Origin: Massilia sp. CF038
GTDB taxonomy: Bacteria; Pseudomonadota; Gammaproteobacteria; Burkholderiales; Burkholderiaceae_D
Direction of reading: 5' to 3'
Length of the DNA stretch: 64,000 bases
Assembly (NCBI RefSeq): GCF_900129765.1
Contig: NZ_FQWU01000002.1
Location: forward strand, 1,860,001 to 1,924,000
Every line of letters starts with the position of its first letter. Within the stretch, counting starts at the first letter, position 1. Below the pieces are notes generated by a model, which worked only from the letters and a program-made list of their open reading frames with translations, had not been told where the DNA came from and did no database searches. Below, in pieces: positions 8,534-19,797 of this stretch. The position numbers and the translations under genes are program-made.

Positions 8534-9646
8534 CTAAGTTTGAATGAGTTTCCGGTGTCGCTGGATGCTCATCAGTATACCGATACCCAGACCCAATGTC
8601 ACAAAAGCAGTTCCGCCGTAGCTCATGAACGGCAGCGGCACGCCCACCACGGGCAGGATCCCGCTGACCATGCCCATATTGACAAAGGCGTAGGTGAAGA
8701 AAATCATGGTGATCGCCCCGGCCAGCAGGCGCGTGAACAGGTTGGGCGCGTTGGCGGCGATGATCAGGCCGCGCGCGATCAGCATCAGATAGATGAACAG
8801 CAGCCCCAGAATGCCAAGCAGGCCGAATTCTTCCGAGTACACGGAAAAAATGAAGTCAGTCGTGTGCTCGGGGATGAATTCCAGGTGCGACTGGGAACCC
8901 TGCATGTAACCCTTGCCCGAAAACCCGCCCGAGCCAATCGCAATGATCGACTGGATGATGTGGAAGCCCTTGCCCAGCGGGTCGGTGGTGGGGTCGATCA
9001 GTGTCATGACGCGCTCGCGCTGATAGTCGTGCATCATGGACCAGGCAATCGGCAGGCTGCCGGCGCCGGCGATGAACAGGCCAGCGAGTGCTTTCCACGA
9101 CAAGCCCGCCAAAAAGATCACATAAAAGCCCGAGGCCAGCACCAGCAGCGAGGTACCCAGATCGGGCTGCAGCTGGATCAGGCCAACCGGCACCACCAGC
9201 AGCGCCGCCGCCACCAGGAAGGAGTGCCAGCGCACCAGCCCACCCTTCTGGTGAAAATACCAGGCCAGCATCAGGGGCATGGCGATCTTCATGATTTCGG
9301 ACGGCTGGATATCAAAGCCGATGTGCAGCCAGCGGCGCGCGCCCTTCTTCACCACCCCGAACACAAACACCGCAATGAGCAGCGCCACGCCGAAGGTGTA
9401 GACCGGCACCGCCAGGCGCATCAGGGTCTGGGGCGGTACCAGGGCCGCGGCCCACATCACCACAAAGGCGATGACGGCATTGCGTACCTGGCCTTCCATG
9501 CGGCCCGGGAAATCGACACCCGCCGACGACATGCAGACCATGGAGACGGCCAGCAGCAGAAACAGGATCATCGCCAGCGGCCCGTCGAACACGGTGAAGT
9601 AAGGTTTCATGCGCCGCCACAGGGAGCGCCGTTCATTGATCCGCAT
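8534..9646 (-). CDS. mrdB: peptidoglycan glycosyltransferase RodA
   Basis: 370-aa SEDS-family polytopic membrane protein with about ten transmembrane helices. It polymerises lipid II in the elongasome together with PBP2. Recognisable SEDS segments include QPDLGTSLLVLASGFYVIF and the C-terminal PFMSYGGTAF. The start codon lies two bases after the mrdA stop codon, so expression with PBP2 is tightly linked. Catalytic activity as a glycosyltransferase is family knowledge. Confidence 0.97.
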   Translation of the reverse strand: MRINERRSLWRRMKPYFTVFDGPLAMILFLLLAVSMVCMSSAGVDFPGRMEGQVRNAVIAFVVMWAAALVPPQTLMRLAVPVYTFGVALLIAVFVFGVVKKGARRWLHIGFDIQPSEIMKIAMPLMLAWYFHQKGGLVRWHSFLVAAALLVVPVGLIQLQPDLGTSLLVLASGFYVIFLAGLSWKALAGLFIAGAGSLPIAWSMMHDYQRERVMTLIDPTTDPLGKGFHIIQSIIAIGSGGFSGKGYMQGSQSHLEFIPEHTTDFIFSVYSEEFGLLGILGLLFIYLMLIARGLIIAANAPNLFTRLLAGAITMIFFTYAFVNMGMVSGILPVVGVPLPFMSYGGTAFVTLGLGIGILMSIQRHRKLIQT

Positions 9647-9648
9647 GC

Positions 9649-11631
9649 TCAGTCCTTTGGCGCGGGCGTTTCCCCGCCCGCCTTGAATGGCGCCTCTTCG
9701 GCGGTATCGGTTTTCATTTCTTCGAGCGGCACCAGAACGGCGTCTTCCTTTGGCACCTTGGCGTCGTTCTTGCCTGCTGGGCGCTTGCCAAGCAGGTAAT
9801 AGTCGAGCGTCTTGCGCGCGATTGGCGCGGCGATGGCGGCGCCGAAGCCGGCGTTTTCCACCACCAGCGCCAGCGCGATGCGCGGCTTGTCGGCTGGCGC
9901 GAAGGCCACATAGAGCGAATTGTCGCGCAACCGTTCGGCCATGTTCTTGGCATTGTATTTTTCGCCGCGCTTGAGTCCTACTGCCTGCGAGGTGCCGGTC
10001 TTGCCGCCCGAGGTGTAACCCGCGTTGGCAAAGGCCAGCCGGCCCGTGCCCTGCTCGGCCACGCCAATCATGGCGCGCTTGATTACGTCGATATTTTCCT
10101 GCTTGAGCGCGATGCGCATGCTCTCGGTCGGTACCGTGAGGGTGCGCTTTTTGGTAGCAGCATCTTCAATGATCTTGACCAGGTGCGGTTTCATCACCAC
10201 GCCATTGTTGGACAGGTTGGCCACCGCGTGCGCCAGCTGCAGCACGGTGTAGCTGTTGAAGCCCTGGCCAATGCCGATGTTGACGGTGTCACCACCCTGC
10301 CAGGCCTGGGCCAGCTTGTTGCGGGCAAAGCGCTGGCGCTTCCATTCCTTCGATGGCAGCACACCGGTCTTCTCATTTTCCAGATCGATGCCGGTCTTCT
10401 GGCCAAAGCCGAACGGCTTCATGAAGTCATGGATGGCATCGATCCCCATGTCGTTGGCCAGCTGGTAGTAGTAGGTGTTGCAGGAAAAGACAATCGACTC
10501 GAACATGCCGACCGTCCCGTGCCCGCCTGGTTTATCGTCCATCCACTTGTAGCCGCCCAGGGTGAAATAGCCGGGATCGTGAATCGCCTGGTTGGGGCTG
10601 CGCTTGCCCAGTTCCAGCGCGGCCAGCGCCATGAAGGGCTTGAAGGTCGAGCCAGGCGGATAGGTCCCCTGCAGTGGGCGGTTCATCAGCGGGCGGTCCA
10701 GCGAATTGTTCAATTCGGCCCAGCTCTGGCTGTCGATGCCGTCGACGAACAGGTTCGGATCATAGCCCGGCGCCGACACATAAGCCAGGATGTCGCCCGT
10801 GGCCGGATCGATTGCCACCAGCGCGCCGCGGTACTCGCCAAACGCCTCCTCGACGATTTTCTGCAGTTCGATATCGATCGACAGAATCAGGTTATTGCCC
10901 GGAATGGCCTCGGTGCGCGACATGGTGCTGACGGCGCGCCCGCCAGCGGTTTTGATCACTTTTTCGTAGCCGGTCTGGCCATGCAGGTAGCGTTCATACG
11001 ACTTTTCCAGGCCTTCTTTGCCAATGTGGTCAGTGCCGCTGTAGTTGGTGGCGTCGGGGCCGTCTTCCAGAATGCGCGCCTCGTTCTGGTTGATGCGGCC
11101 AATGTAGCCGATCACGTGGGCCGCGCTCTCGCCCATCGGATACTGGCGGAACAGGCGCGCCTGCACGTCCACGCCAGGAAAGCGGAAACGCTGGGCCGTA
11201 AAGCGCGCCACTTCGTCGTCAGTCAGCCGGGTACGCAGGGGTACGCTCTCGAAATTCTTCGATTCGGCCAGCAGCGTCTTGAAGCGCTTGCGGTCCTTGG
11301 GACCGATTTCGACCAGCGTGGCCAGTTCGTCGATCACCGAATCGAGCGTGGCACGCAGCTTGGACGGCGTGATTTCAAGCGTATAGGCTGAATAGTTGCG
11401 GGCCAGGACCACGCCATTGCGGTCGACGATCAGACCGCGGTTGGGCACGATCGGCACAATCGCGATGCGGTTGCCTTCGGCCAGCGCCGCATAGTCATTG
11501 TGCTTGATCACCTGCAGCCACACCACGCGCGCCACCAGCAGGCTGAAACACAGGAACACCAGCGCAAACAGGGCGCCGACGCGCAGACGGAAGAGATGAA
11601 TCTCCCGGTCGTTATTCTTAAATTCAGTCAT
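9649..11631 (-). CDS. mrdA: penicillin-binding protein 2 (elongasome transpeptidase)
   Basis: 660-aa class B PBP. One N-terminal transmembrane helix (about residues 13-38) is followed by a pedestal/dimerisation region and a transpeptidase domain. The acyl-ester Ser is in GSTFKPF, SCN follows in FSCNTYYY, and KTGT is in SGGKTGTSQA. It cross-links lateral-wall peptidoglycan with RodA and is the target of mecillinam. The C-terminal tail is Lys/Glu-rich and probably disordered. It sits between mreD and mrdB in the conserved cell-shape order. Confidence 0.97.
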   Translation of the reverse strand: MTEFKNNDREIHLFRLRVGALFALVFLCFSLLVARVVWLQVIKHNDYAALAEGNRIAIVPIVPNRGLIVDRNGVVLARNYSAYTLEITPSKLRATLDSVIDELATLVEIGPKDRKRFKTLLAESKNFESVPLRTRLTDDEVARFTAQRFRFPGVDVQARLFRQYPMGESAAHVIGYIGRINQNEARILEDGPDATNYSGTDHIGKEGLEKSYERYLHGQTGYEKVIKTAGGRAVSTMSRTEAIPGNNLILSIDIELQKIVEEAFGEYRGALVAIDPATGDILAYVSAPGYDPNLFVDGIDSQSWAELNNSLDRPLMNRPLQGTYPPGSTFKPFMALAALELGKRSPNQAIHDPGYFTLGGYKWMDDKPGGHGTVGMFESIVFSCNTYYYQLANDMGIDAIHDFMKPFGFGQKTGIDLENEKTGVLPSKEWKRQRFARNKLAQAWQGGDTVNIGIGQGFNSYTVLQLAHAVANLSNNGVVMKPHLVKIIEDAATKKRTLTVPTESMRIALKQENIDVIKRAMIGVAEQGTGRLAFANAGYTSGGKTGTSQAVGLKRGEKYNAKNMAERLRDNSLYVAFAPADKPRIALALVVENAGFGAAIAAPIARKTLDYYLLGKRPAGKNDAKVPKEDAVLVPLEEMKTDTAEEAPFKAGGETPAPKD

Positions 11632-11647
11632 TGGGCTCTACCGGCGG

Positions 11648-12160
11648 TCAGATCGGACGCGTGTGGTCGCGGTCGACGGCGCGCCGCTGCGGTGCCAGCA
11701 GCAGCCAGGTAATCAGCGGCCACAGGGCAATCGCGATCACGCTCTCGATGAAATGCAGCCAGCCGGGGAATTTACCCGACACGATAAAGCGCACCGCCAC
11801 CTGCACGGTTTGCGTCATCAACAGCAGCGGGAACACATGCAAGGCCTGGGTCAGAATCGGGAACCACAATACCCGGCGATGAATCATGATCGCAAAATAG
11901 GACAGCAAGGTGTAGGCCAGCGCATTCTCGCCCAGCAGCGTGGCGTCGTGCACATCCATCAAGAGGCCCATGAAAAACGCGATGCCGATACCGACCTTGC
12001 GCGGCTGGTGAATACCCCAGAACACCAGCACCAGCGCCACAAAATCGGGCGCGCCAATGAAGTGCCCCCATGGCAGCAGATTCAGAAGAAAAGCGCCGGC
12101 CAGGCTGATCCCGATGAACAGCGGGCTCACTGGCAGCAGGATGTAATGCGGGCGGTTCAT
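11648..12160 (-). CDS. mreD: rod shape-determining protein MreD
   Basis: 170-aa inner-membrane protein with five or six hydrophobic helices. The N-terminus (RPHYILLPVSPLFIG) and the FFMGLLMDVHDATLLGENAL segment are characteristic of beta-proteobacterial MreD. It bridges MreC and the elongation machinery. The start overlaps the mreC stop by an ATGA junction, and 16 bases separate its stop from the mrdA start. Confidence 0.95.
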   Translation of the reverse strand: MNRPHYILLPVSPLFIGISLAGAFLLNLLPWGHFIGAPDFVALVLVFWGIHQPRKVGIGIAFFMGLLMDVHDATLLGENALAYTLLSYFAIMIHRRVLWFPILTQALHVFPLLLMTQTVQVAVRFIVSGKFPGWLHFIESVIAIALWPLITWLLLAPQRRAVDRDHTRPI

Positions 12161-13293
12161 CGTGCGCCTTCCGGATTGGGGGGCTGAACTGGTGGAATGG
12201 CTGGCGTGGCGGCCGGGTTAGGCGCTGGCGTGACAGGCGGCACGTTGCGTGGCGCGCTGCGCGTTGCGCTGCGCTGGGCCGGCGCCGCGGCAGCAGGCGC
12301 GCTCGCGGTGGGCGCAGCAGGCATGATCGTGGCCGGGGCGGCGCCGGCAGCGGCGGCCGACAAGGGTGCCGCTGGCGCGCCTTCGCGGATGGGGACCATC
12401 TTCGGCAATTGCGACTTCTTGATCGGTTTGGCGTCTTCTTCCGGCGGACGTGGCGGCACGTCCGGCGTGGCCATCAGCATCAGCAGCTGGCGGTGGCGGT
12501 CGATGCCGGCCAGCGGCTGGCATACCACGCTGCCAAACGGTCCGCTGGCACTGTTCTCGACACGCACCACCTTGGCCACCGCCAGCCCGGCCGGGTAGAC
12601 GCCGTCCAGGCCGGACGTGATCAGCACGTCGCCTACGACGATATCGGCGTTCGGTGCGACAAAGCGCAAGTCAAGCAAACCGGATTGACCGCGGCCATAG
12701 GCGACGCTGCGCAAGCCGTTGCGCAGCACCTGGACCGGGATGGCCTGCTCCTTGTCGGTCAGCAGCGTCACTTCGGACGTGAACGGGAACACCCGTGTCA
12801 CCTGGCCGACCACGCCAGCGCTGTCGATCACGGGCAAACCGAGCTTGACGCCTTCGCGCAGGCCACGGTCAAGGACAATCTTGCGGGTCGAGGAATCGCG
12901 TGCGTCGTACAGGATTTCGCTCATGAGCGTGGGCACGGGCACGGCCAGGCGTGCGCCCAGCAGTTTGCGCAACTGGACATTTTCGGCCATCTGCATGCGC
13001 GCCTGCTGCAAGGTTTGGGCCGAGGCCACCTGCGACTCCTGCAGATCGTGGACCTGGCGCTGCAGCGCGGCGATGGAGGAAAAATAGCTGGACACGCTGT
13101 TGAGCGCATCGCGTGGCATGAGGGCAGCCATTTGCAGGGGATACAGCACAGTGCCCGTCACCTGACGCACGGTGGACAAGGTGTGAAAGCGCGAATCGAC
13201 CAACAGCAGCAGAATCGAAATGAAAGCGAAAACCGTCACCTTGACCCGAGCGGGTGCACCCTGTTTGAAAAGCGGCGGTGGGCTGTATTCCAT
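12157..13293 (-). CDS. mreC: rod shape-determining protein MreC
   Basis: 378 aa. A short cytoplasmic head and one transmembrane helix (about 18-40) lead to a coiled coil (about 65-105) and the periplasmic beta-barrel domains that bind PBP2. The last 100 residues form an Ala/Pro-rich, low-complexity tail longer than that of E. coli MreC. The ATG at 13293 (MEYSPPP) is chosen over the upstream TTG at 13302 because a GGA lies just before it. It is separated from mreB by 80 bases without an obvious terminator. Confidence 0.95.
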   Translation of the reverse strand: MEYSPPPLFKQGAPARVKVTVFAFISILLLLVDSRFHTLSTVRQVTGTVLYPLQMAALMPRDALNSVSSYFSSIAALQRQVHDLQESQVASAQTLQQARMQMAENVQLRKLLGARLAVPVPTLMSEILYDARDSSTRKIVLDRGLREGVKLGLPVIDSAGVVGQVTRVFPFTSEVTLLTDKEQAIPVQVLRNGLRSVAYGRGQSGLLDLRFVAPNADIVVGDVLITSGLDGVYPAGLAVAKVVRVENSASGPFGSVVCQPLAGIDRHRQLLMLMATPDVPPRPPEEDAKPIKKSQLPKMVPIREGAPAAPLSAAAAGAAPATIMPAAPTASAPAAAAPAQRSATRSAPRNVPPVTPAPNPAATPAIPPVQPPNPEGAR

Positions 13294-13373
13294 GACTTCC
13301 AATAATGACGGCGCTCACGCGCCACGGTCACCACGCGGCGGCCACGCCACCGCGCCGGTACTGTACTGGGTGC

Positions 13374-14738
<1,365 letters not shown>

Positions 14739-15041
14739 ATGTCCCTGACACTTTCAGACGTAAAACGCATCGCCAATCTGGCCCAGCTCGACATGGACGA
14801 GGCCCATGCCGAGACCGCACTGAAGGAACTTAACGGTATTTTCGCTTTGGCCGAACAAATGCAAGCTATCGACACGACTGGTGTGGCCCCGTTGGCGCAG
14901 CCGCTGGCGGCCGTGCTGGGGAGCTTGCCGCTGCGCCTGCGCGAGGATGACGTGACCGAGGAAAACCGGCGCGAGGATTACCAGGCCCCGGCGCCAAAAA
15001 CCCAGGACGGCCTGTACCTGGTCCCCCAAGTCATTGAGTAA
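14739..15041 (+). CDS. gatC: Asp-tRNA(Asn)/Glu-tRNA(Gln) amidotransferase subunit C
   Basis: 100-aa GatC, the small subunit that wraps around and stabilises GatA in the GatCAB transamidosome. The N-terminal helix (LTLSDVKRIANLAQL) and the C-terminal REDYQAPAP segment are typical. The start ATG at 14739 (MSLTLSD) gives the normal length; ten upstream in-frame codons are not needed. It leads the gatC-gatA-gatB operon, with 16 bases to gatA. Confidence 0.95.
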   Translation: MSLTLSDVKRIANLAQLDMDEAHAETALKELNGIFALAEQMQAIDTTGVAPLAQPLAAVLGSLPLRLREDDVTEENRREDYQAPAPKTQDGLYLVPQVIE

Positions 15042-15057
15042 TTAACAATCGAAGACC

Positions 15058-16533
15058 ATGCATAACAACACACTCAAACAGCTGTCCGTCCTGCTGCAGT
15101 CAAAACAGGTCTCGAGCACCGAACTGGCCACCCATTACCTGGCGCGCGTCAAGGCGAGTAACCTGAACGCCTTTTTGCACGTGGACGAAGCATTGACGCT
15201 GGCGCAGGCCGCCGCCGCCGACGCCCGCATCGCCGAAGGCAGCGCCGGGCCGCTGGCCGGCATCCCGATCGCGCACAAGGATATTTTTGTCACACGCGAC
15301 TGGCGCTCGACCGCCGGCTCCAAGATGCTGGGCAATTACACCAGCCCCTTTGACGCGACCGTGGTCAGCAAATTTGCCCAAGCCGGCATGGTCACGCTGG
15401 GCAAACTCAATTGCGACGAATTCGCCATGGGTTCGTCCAACGAAAACTCGGCCTTTGGCGCCGTGCGCAATCCGTGGGACAAACTGGCCGTGCCGGGCGG
15501 CTCCTCGGGCGGCTCGGCCGCCGCCGTTGCCGCGCGCCTGGCGCCGGCAGCCACTGGCACCGACACCGGCGGCTCGATCCGCCAGCCGGCCGCTTTCTGC
15601 GGCATCACCGGCATCAAGCCAACCTACGGGCGCGTATCGCGCTTTGGCATGATCGCGTTTGCCTCCTCGCTGGACCAGGGCGGCCCGATGGCCCAAACGG
15701 CGGAAGACTGCGCCCTGCTGCTCAACGACATGACCGGCTTCGACGAACGCGACTCCACCAGCCTGACGGCCGAGCAAGGCAATGTACGCGAAGACTACAC
15801 GCGCGAACTGGCCACGCCGCTCAAGGGATTGCGTATCGGCCTGCCGAAAGAATACTTTGGCGAAGGCCTGGCAGCGGACGTGGAACAAGCGGTGCGCGCC
15901 GCGCTCGACGAATTCGTCAAGCTGGGCGCGACCTTGGTCGACATTTCGCTGCCGCGCACCGCGCTGTCGATCCCGGCCTACTACATCATCGCCCCGGCCG
16001 AAGCATCGTCGAACCTGTCGCGCTTTGACGGCGTGCGCTACGGCCATCGCGCCGAGAAGTACACCAATCTGAACGACATGTACAAGAAGAGCCGCGCAGA
16101 AGGTTTTGGCCCGGAAGTCCAGCGCCGCATCATGGTCGGCACCTATGTGCTGTGCCACGGTTACTACGACGCCTACTACGTGCAGGCGCAAAAAATCCGC
16201 CGCATGATCGCCGACGATTTCAAGGCTGCGCTGGGCAGCGTGTGCGACGTGATCATGGGACCAGTGGCGCCAACCGTGGCGTGGGACCTGGGCGCCAAAT
16301 CGAACGACCCGGTGGCGAACTACCTGGCCGACATCTACACGCTGTCGACCAGCCTGGCCGGTTTGCCCGGCATGTCGGTGCCGTGCGGTTTTGGCCAGGG
16401 CGAAAAGAACAGCAAGCGCCCGGTGGGCCTGCAAATCATCGGCAACTACTTCGGCGAAGCCAAGCTGCTGGGCATCGCCCACCAGTACCAGCAAGTGACC
16501 GACTGGCACACCCGCGCGCCTAGCGACATCTAA
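15058..16533 (+). CDS. gatA: Asp-tRNA(Asn)/Glu-tRNA(Gln) amidotransferase subunit A
   Basis: 491-aa amidase-signature enzyme that releases ammonia from glutamine for transfer to Glu-tRNA-Gln or Asp-tRNA-Asn. The catalytic triad is intact: Lys74 in IAHKDIF, cis-Ser149 in PGGSSGGS and nucleophile Ser173 in [10 protein letters not shown], at the canonical 75- and 24-residue spacings. Its presence implies an indirect route to Gln-tRNA or Asn-tRNA in this organism. It lies 16 bases after gatC and 16 bases before gatB. Confidence 0.98.
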   Translation: MHNNTLKQLSVLLQSKQVSSTELATHYLARVKASNLNAFLHVDEALTLAQAAAADARIAEGSAGPLAGIPIAHKDIFVTRDWRSTAGSKMLGNYTSPFDATVVSKFAQAGMVTLGKLNCDEFAMGSSNENSAFGAVRNPWDKLAVPGGSSGGSAAAVAARLAPAATGTDTGGSIRQPAAFCGITGIKPTYGRVSRFGMIAFASSLDQGGPMAQTAEDCALLLNDMTGFDERDSTSLTAEQGNVREDYTRELATPLKGLRIGLPKEYFGEGLAADVEQAVRAALDEFVKLGATLVDISLPRTALSIPAYYIIAPAEASSNLSRFDGVRYGHRAEKYTNLNDMYKKSRAEGFGPEVQRRIMVGTYVLCHGYYDAYYVQAQKIRRMIADDFKAALGSVCDVIMGPVAPTVAWDLGAKSNDPVANYLADIYTLSTSLAGLPGMSVPCGFGQGEKNSKRPVGLQIIGNYFGEAKLLGIAHQYQQVTDWHTRAPSDI

Positions 16534-16549
16534 GAGAAGAGAGAATCAT

Positions 16550-18010
16550 ATGCAATGGGAAGTCGTCATCGGTATTGAGAACCACGTTCAACTCACGACC
16601 AACTCCAAGATTTTCAGCGGCAGCCCGATCAAGTTCGGCGCCGAGCCAAACACCCAGGCCAGCCCGGTGGACCTGGCGCTGCCAGGCGTGCTGCCCGTGA
16701 TGAACAAGGGCGCGGTCGAACGCGCGATCCGCTTTGGTCTGGCCGTGGGCGCGAAGATCGCGCCGCAGTCGATCTTCGCGCGCAAAAACTACTTCTACCC
16801 CGATCTGCCCAAGGGCTACCAGATCAGCCAGTTCGAAGACCCAGTGGTCATTGGGGGCCAGGTCACCTTCGGCTATGAAAAGGATGGCAAGCACGAAACC
16901 AAAACCGTCAACCTGACGCGCGCGCACCTGGAAGAAGACGCCGGCAAATCGCTGCACGAAGACTATTCTGGCATGACCGGCATCGACTTGAATCGCGCCG
17001 GCACGCCGCTGCTGGAAATCGTGTCCGAGCCGGAAATGCGCAGCGCTGCCGAAGCGGTAGCCTACTGCAAGGCACTGCATGGACTGGTGATGTGGCTGGG
17101 CGTATGCGATGGCAATATGCAGGAAGGTTCCTTCCGCTGCGATATCAACGTCTCGGTGCGTCCGGTCGGACAGAAGGAATTTGGCACCCGCTGCGAAATC
17201 AAGAACCTGAACTCGTTCCGCTTTATTGAAGAGGCAATCGGCGTCGAAGTGCGGCGCCAGATTGAACTGATCGAAGACGGCGGCAAAGTCGTGCAAGCGA
17301 CACGCCTGTACGACCCGGACCGCAAAGAAACGCGCGCCATGCGCAGCAAGGAAGACGCGCAGGATTACCGCTACTTCCCCGATCCCGACCTGCCGCCGCT
17401 GACCATTGGCGAGGACTGGATCGCCCGAGTCAAAGCCGACATGCCCGAGCTGCCGGCGGCGATGCGCGCGCGCTTCGTGGGCGACTACGCGCTGCCCGAA
17501 TACGACAGCCTGGTGCTGACCGCTTCCAAGCAGATGGCCACCTACTTCGAAGCCGTCGTGGCCAAGGCTGGCAAAGAAAACGCCAAGGCCGCGGCCAACT
17601 GGCTGATGGGCGACGTGGCCTCGACGCTGAACCGTGAAGGCGTGGACATTGCCGACTCTCCGGTGGAAGCATCGCAACTGGCGCTGCTGCTCAAACGGAT
17701 TGCCGACGGCACCATCTCGAACAAGATCGCCAAGGAAGTGTTTGCGGCGATGTGGGAAGCCAAGTCGAACGACGAAACCATTGCCGACGCGATTATCGAC
17801 CAGAAAGGCCTGCGTCAGATTTCCGACAGCGGCGCGCTGGAAAAGATCGTCGACGACGTGCTGGCTGCCAACGAGAAATCCGTTGAACAATACCGCGCTG
17901 GCAAAGAAGCTGCCATCAACGCCCTGATCGGGCAAGCGATGAAAGCGTCGAAAGGCAAAGCCAACCCGGCCCAGCTGACCGAGCTCCTCAAGAAAAAACT
18001 CGCCACCTAG
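16550..18010 (+). CDS. gatB: Asp-tRNA(Asn)/Glu-tRNA(Gln) amidotransferase subunit B
   Basis: 486-aa subunit that binds and activates the misacylated tRNA with ATP and accepts ammonia through a channel from GatA. The cradle domain starts [13 protein letters not shown] and carries the [13 protein letters not shown] signature. A YqeY-like C-terminal tail (about 330-486) contacts the tRNA elbow. GAGAAGAGAG upstream of the ATG at 16550 is a purine-rich binding site. The gene ends the operon and is followed 18 bases later by a perfect inverted repeat. Confidence 0.98.
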   Translation: MQWEVVIGIENHVQLTTNSKIFSGSPIKFGAEPNTQASPVDLALPGVLPVMNKGAVERAIRFGLAVGAKIAPQSIFARKNYFYPDLPKGYQISQFEDPVVIGGQVTFGYEKDGKHETKTVNLTRAHLEEDAGKSLHEDYSGMTGIDLNRAGTPLLEIVSEPEMRSAAEAVAYCKALHGLVMWLGVCDGNMQEGSFRCDINVSVRPVGQKEFGTRCEIKNLNSFRFIEEAIGVEVRRQIELIEDGGKVVQATRLYDPDRKETRAMRSKEDAQDYRYFPDPDLPPLTIGEDWIARVKADMPELPAAMRARFVGDYALPEYDSLVLTASKQMATYFEAVVAKAGKENAKAAANWLMGDVASTLNREGVDIADSPVEASQLALLLKRIADGTISNKIAKEVFAAMWEAKSNDETIADAIIDQKGLRQISDSGALEKIVDDVLAANEKSVEQYRAGKEAAINALIGQAMKASKGKANPAQLTELLKKKLAT

Positions 18011-18027
18011 AAAAAAATTTACCCCTC

Positions 18028-18084
18028 AATCGGGGTCAGACCTCAATACTGCAACTCTTGCAGTATTGAGGTCTGACCCCGATT
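18028..18084. repeat. 27-bp perfect inverted repeat with 3-nt loop
   Basis: The arms at 18028-18054 and 18058-18084 are perfect reverse complements around the loop CTC. Each arm contains the core GGGGTCAGACC or its complement. A T-rich stretch (ATTTTATTT) follows the right arm, so it can act as a strong rho-independent-like terminator for gatB. The core resembles REP-type palindromes that are dispersed in many proteobacteria. The same core recurs three more times, two intact and one degenerate, in the adjacent array. Confidence 0.85.
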
Positions 18085-18204
18085 TTATTTGCTGGATATT
18101 TAGGTAGACCGAACGAACTTTCAGAATCACGCGGTGCTTTTTCTCAAAGCCCACATATTTAGGCTGAAATTTTGTTGCATCACCGGCCGACCAAACAAAA
18201 AAAG

Positions 18205-18297
18205 GGTCTGACCCCAACTTTGCAACAATTGCAGAATTGAGGTCTGACCCCGATTTTGCAACAATTGCAGAAGCGAGGTTTGGCGCCGATTGGGGGC
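18205..18297. repeat. 36-bp-period tandem array related to the adjacent palindrome
   Basis: Three units start at 18205, 18241 and 18277. The first two share GGTCTGACCCC, a Gly-like AT spacer and TTTGCAACAATTGCAGAA almost exactly. The third has decayed (GGTTTGGCGCCGATT) and runs up to the pyrE stop codon. The unit matches the right arm of the 18028-18084 palindrome, so array and palindrome share an origin. About 120 bases of unique sequence (18085-18204) lie between them with no gene. Confidence 0.8.
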
Positions 18298-18960
18298 TTA
18301 GATGCCGTAGCGGGTGCGGTAGGCGGCGACGGCGTCTTTGTGCTGGGCCAGCTGCGGGTCAGCGCCAGCACCCTTCAGGTAGCTGAACAGGTCGTCCAGG
18401 TTGCCGATCGAGATCACGGGGATGTTGAATTCTTTGCTGACTTCTTGCACTGCGGAGCTGGCCGACAGGGCGCCGTCCTTGCCGGAACGCTCCATTCGGT
18501 CCAGCGCGATCAGCACTGCACACGGCTCGGCGCCGGCCGCGCGGATCATGTCCACCGATTCGCGCACCGAGGTACCGGCCGAAATGACGTCGTCGATAAT
18601 GACAACTTTGCCTGCCAACTTGGCCCCGACGATGGTGCCGCCTTCGCCATGGTCCTTGGCTTCTTTGCGGTTGAAAGCGAACGAAGTGTTGCGGCCCTTG
18701 CCGGCCAGCGCGACCGCGGTGGCGGAAGCCAGCGTGATGCCTTTGTAGGCGGGGCCAAACAACATGTCGAATTCCACGCCCGAGTCGAGCAGGGTCTGGG
18801 CGTAGAACTGCGCCAGCTGCGCCAGCGTGGCGCCTTCGTGGAACAGACCTGCGTTGAAGAAATACGGCGACTGGCGCCCTGCCTTGGTGGTGAACTCGCC
18901 GAAGCGCAGCACCCCCGTGGACACCGAAAACGCGATAAACTGTTGGCGCAAATCACTCAC
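18298..18960 (-). CDS. pyrE: orotate phosphoribosyltransferase
   Basis: 220-aa enzyme that converts orotate and PRPP to OMP in pyrimidine synthesis. The PRPP-binding motif [14 protein letters not shown] (about 137-150) and the N-terminal [16 protein letters not shown] loop are clear. The start is GTG at 18960, preceded by a good GGGGAAA binding site six bases upstream. It is convergent with gatB across the repeat region and divergent from xth across 60 bases. Confidence 0.97.
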   Translation of the reverse strand: MSDLRQQFIAFSVSTGVLRFGEFTTKAGRQSPYFFNAGLFHEGATLAQLAQFYAQTLLDSGVEFDMLFGPAYKGITLASATAVALAGKGRNTSFAFNRKEAKDHGEGGTIVGAKLAGKVVIIDDVISAGTSVRESVDMIRAAGAEPCAVLIALDRMERSGKDGALSASSAVQEVSKEFNIPVISIGNLDDLFSYLKGAGADPQLAQHKDAVAAYRTRYGI

Positions 18961-19020
18961 GTTGTTTCCCCGAATTTTTGAAAAGTGGCGCTATTTTACG
19001 CCACCCTCCCCTTTCGAACC

Positions 19021-19791
19021 ATGCCAAAAATTATCTCCGCTAACCTCAACGGTATCCGTTCCGCCCATAAAAAGGGCTTTTTTACGTGGATGGCGGCGCA
19101 AACCGCTGACTTCATCTGCGTGCAGGAATTGAAGGCGCAACTGCCCGACATGACCGAGGAATTCCTCACGCCAGGCGGCTATCACGGCCACTTCCACTAC
19201 GCCGAGAAAAAGGGCTATTCGGGCACCGGTATCTACAGCCGCGTCAAACCCGATGCGGTGCGCACCGGTTTCGGCAGCCCGGAATTCGATGCCGAAGGGC
19301 GCTATGTGCGCTGCGATTTCGGCGACCTGTCGATCATTTCGGTGTACTGCCCGTCCGGCTCGTCCTCGCCGGAACGCCAGGAGGCCAAGTTCCGCTTCAT
19401 GGAGCTGTTCTTGCCGCACCTGCTGGAACTGCGCGCCGAAGGCCGTGAGGTGGTCATCTGCGGCGACTGGAATATCGCCCACAACGAGATCGATTTGAAG
19501 AATTGGAAGGGCAACAAGAAGAACTCCGGCTTCCTGCCGGAGGAACGCGCCTGGCTGACCCGCATTTTCGATGAAGTCGGCTTTGTCGATGTCCATCGCA
19601 CCATCGACAAGAGCGCCGAGCAGTACACCTGGTGGAGCAACCGCGGCCAGGCGTGGGCCAAGAATGTGGGTTGGCGCATCGACTATCACGTTGCGACCCC
19701 AGGCATCGCGGCCCAGGCCAAGGCGGTATCGATTTACAAGGACGAGCGCTTCTCCGATCACGCGCCTTTGATCATCGATTACAGCATTTGA
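19021..19791 (+). CDS. xth: exodeoxyribonuclease III
   Basis: 256-aa AP endonuclease/3'-5' exonuclease of the EEP family, acting in base excision repair. The first catalytic segments are KIISANLNGIRSA and CVQELKAQ (metal-binding Glu). YSGTGIYSR, GDWNIAHNEIDLKNW and the C-terminal SDHAPLIIDY (catalytic Asp-His) complete the active site. The ATG at 19021 gives the normal length; a 12-codon upstream extension overlaps the pyrE promoter and is unlikely. It converges with the pseudouridine synthase gene, six bases apart. Confidence 0.96.
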   Translation: MPKIISANLNGIRSAHKKGFFTWMAAQTADFICVQELKAQLPDMTEEFLTPGGYHGHFHYAEKKGYSGTGIYSRVKPDAVRTGFGSPEFDAEGRYVRCDFGDLSIISVYCPSGSSSPERQEAKFRFMELFLPHLLELRAEGREVVICGDWNIAHNEIDLKNWKGNKKNSGFLPEERAWLTRIFDEVGFVDVHRTIDKSAEQYTWWSNRGQAWAKNVGWRIDYHVATPGIAAQAKAVSIYKDERFSDHAPLIIDYSI

Positions 19792-19797
19792 ACGCAG

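Noticed and set aside
13294-13302. TTG start for mreC
   Set aside because: The ATG nine bases downstream is better placed and gives a standard MreC N-terminus.
18205-18297. CRISPR array
   Set aside because: The 36-bp period is suggestive, but consecutive units have no unique spacers, the core is palindromic, and no cas genes are present.
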